A stretch of 64,000 nt of DNA from Bacillota bacterium (GTDB taxonomy: Bacteria; Bacillota; Clostridia; Lachnospirales; Lachnospiraceae). How positions within the stretch are numbered: the stretch's first letter is position 1; each line of letters opens with the position of its first letter. The notes under the pieces are model-generated. The model was not told the origin of the DNA, made no database searches, and saw nothing but the letters and a program-made list of their open reading frames with translations. The stretch lies in NCBI GenBank assembly GCA_023390555.1, contig JAEWCQ010000025.1, positions 3,096-67,095 of the forward strand, read 5' to 3'. This document shows, in pieces, positions 62,864 to 64,000 of this stretch. The position numbers and the translations under genes were made by a program.

Positions 62864-62891
62864 GATAGGTAATGGAATTCAATCTATTTTA

Positions 62892-63629
62892 TTAGATTGA
62901 AGAAATATCAACTATAATTGGTGCGTGATCAGAAAAACGTTCTACCTTGGCTGATACTAAACTTGCGTTAAGACTTTCTGAACAAAATACATGATCTACT
63001 GTTGTTTGTGGGCCAAAACATGTTACTATTTCATCACTTACGCAATCTTCATAACCCTTAAATTTACTCAAATATTTTTGATACGTTGAATTTCGATATG
63101 GATGCCTATGGGCATTTAAATCTCCTGCAATTATTAAAGGTTTACTAGATTTGTACATTTCACTAGATAGTTTAATAATTTTATCCCATTTTTCGTAACA
63201 TAATCTGAGCATATCCACTTCTTTTTCATTTGGAAGTGGCATGTGTATTCCTATCATTTTTAATTTATTCTTTTTATTCATCAAATATTTGAGTTCTAAA
63301 AAATGATTTGAAAAATCCTCTTTACCTATAATAAGGTTATCGTCCAAATCCCAACTCTTATTATTTGCATCCTTTATTGCACATACTAATGTTTTAGTAT
63401 GTGTTGGTAGATATCTCGAATGAATAATCTGATATCCCTCTCCTAGCATTTTCTTAGCTTTAACATATTTGCAATTTTCGCCTATTCCATAGGGCATTTC
63501 CTGAATAATTGCAATATTTTCTCTATCCATTTTCAAAAAATTCTTAATGTAATTAATTATCTCTTCCATACATAAATCTACATCATGATAATTTTGAAAT
63601 TTCTTTATGTTGAATGTCATTATCTGCAT
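62892..63629 (-). CDS. Endonuclease/exonuclease/phosphatase (EEP) family protein
   Basis: 245 residues with the full set of EEP motifs: MTFNIK at the start, IIQEMP (metal Glu) near residue 43, IIAGDLNAH near 160 with catalytic Asp/Asn, TVDHVF near 210 and FSDHAPIIVD near 232. Could be a DNA or RNA nuclease or a phosphodiesterase. It stands between the metallo-beta-lactamase-fold gene and the HNH/ABC-3C operon in the same direction, about 190 bases before the latter, which suggests a shared island. Confidence 0.85.
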   Translation of the reverse strand: MQIMTFNIKKFQNYHDVDLCMEEIINYIKNFLKMDRENIAIIQEMPYGIGENCKYVKAKKMLGEGYQIIHSRYLPTHTKTLVCAIKDANNKSWDLDDNLIIGKEDFSNHFLELKYLMNKKNKLKMIGIHMPLPNEKEVDMLRLCYEKWDKIIKLSSEMYKSSKPLIIAGDLNAHRHPYRNSTYQKYLSKFKGYEDCVSDEIVTCFGPQTTVDHVFCSESLNASLVSAKVERFSDHAPIIVDISSI

Positions 63630-63706
63630 CTTTTCTCCTAAATAATATATTACAGTGATTATTACACTTAAGATCTGTTTGCAAATTTATAACCCTTATA
63701 ACTAAA

Positions 63707-64000
63707 TCAAGATTTAGCTTTACATGTACACATATGTTTGTTTACGAAAAAATCCTCATTTATACTGTCATATTCAAAGCCGACATTCTTAACATTTCCT
63801 TCTCCGTCGCATATAGTGCAATATTTTCGTTTTAAATCAACGAAACGTTCACAAGGTCTAACCAGGCTATTCATCTTATCACTACGTATATATATTAGCT
63901 TTGAATCATTCACAGGTTTTCCATGCTCTACTATCTTGTCATACACTCGCTCGTTATGAAAAGACCCGTGGTGTGGAGCAGTTACAATAGAATTTCTTTT
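63707..64000 (-). CDS. Metallo-beta-lactamase-fold protein, C-terminal part (runs off right edge)
   Basis: The visible 97 residues begin with KRNSIVTAPHHGSFHNERVY. The VTAPHHGS motif is the metal ligand segment of ComEC/Rec2-like MBL hydrolases. After it comes a tail with a possible zinc site (CTICDGEG and MCTCKAKS). A GTG at 63946 could serve as an internal start but the frame continues upstream beyond 64000, so the real gene is larger. Such stand-alone ComEC-like MBL proteins are frequent in defence islands. Confidence 0.72.
   Translation of the reverse strand, partial: KRNSIVTAPHHGSFHNERVYDKIVEHGKPVNDSKLIYIRSDKMNSLVRPCERFVDLKRKYCTICDGEGNVKNVGFEYDSINEDFFVNKHMCTCKAKS

Noticed and set aside
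1..64000. tRNA genes, insertion sequences or integrases marking an island boundary
   Set aside because: I saw no cloverleaf-like sequence, transposase motif or integrase in the window.

Overview
The window looks like part of the chromosome of a motile, spore-forming, anaerobic Clostridia species, most likely Lachnospiraceae (Roseburia/Eubacterium-like). The clues are flagellar genes downstream of an MreB/Mbl gene, a CotF-type spore coat protein, a flavodiiron (FprA-type) flavoprotein, a GH130 mannoside phosphorylase with a binding-protein transporter, and Firmicutes-type promoters and ribosome binding sites. No rRNA, tRNA, CRISPR array, transposase or integrase was seen.

Layout. 1-4.2 kb (minus): a c-di-AMP operon (two unknown membrane proteins, cdaA, cdaR cut by the left edge) and a comF-yvyF pair. 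4.3-7.4 kb (plus): a TrpX-type binding protein, permease and ATPase. 7.4-19.2 kb (minus): recD2, a flagellar rod operon headed by mreB/mbl, a glycosyltransferase, uvrA and uvrB. 19.3-24.8 kb (minus): a carbohydrate ABC transporter, GH130 phosphorylase and LacI regulator. 25-34 kb: fprA, secA, a TSCPD protein, a probable ~440-nt RNA gene, a repeat-rich lipoprotein and a wall-anchored C1 cysteine protease. 34-44 kb: spore coat protein, LytTR/LiaF pair, NlpC/P60 lipoprotein, small alarmone synthetase, LysR/DUF4422 pair, nucleotide kinase-like protein, DUF1697, glycerol dehydrogenase-like enzyme, VOC protein and a double Mop protein. 44-47 kb (minus): an odd three-gene set of a HypB/UreG-like GTPase, an ABC ATPase and a binding-protein-like protein without signal peptide or permease. 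47-53.3 kb: a beta-glucoside PTS, GH1 phospho-beta-glucosidase and M20 amidohydrolase, with a divergent AraC regulator that appears to be leaderless.

From about 54 kb the sequence is visibly richer in A+T and gene-poor, with a truncated HAD gene, small decayed reading frames, an acetyltransferase, a WYL regulator and several perfect inverted repeats. It ends in a probable defence island (60.1-64 kb, minus): an overlapping three-gene operon that matches the ABC-three-component (ABC-3C) architecture (HNH nuclease with C-terminal domain, 78-residue middle component, DUF2326-type ATPase), preceded by an endonuclease/exonuclease/phosphatase protein and the end of a metallo-beta-lactamase-fold protein that runs off the window.

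The strongest leads are the ABC-3C operon and its nuclease/MBL neighbours, the permease-less GTPase/ATPase/binding-protein cluster, and the unidentified RNA locus at 29.9-30.4 kb.
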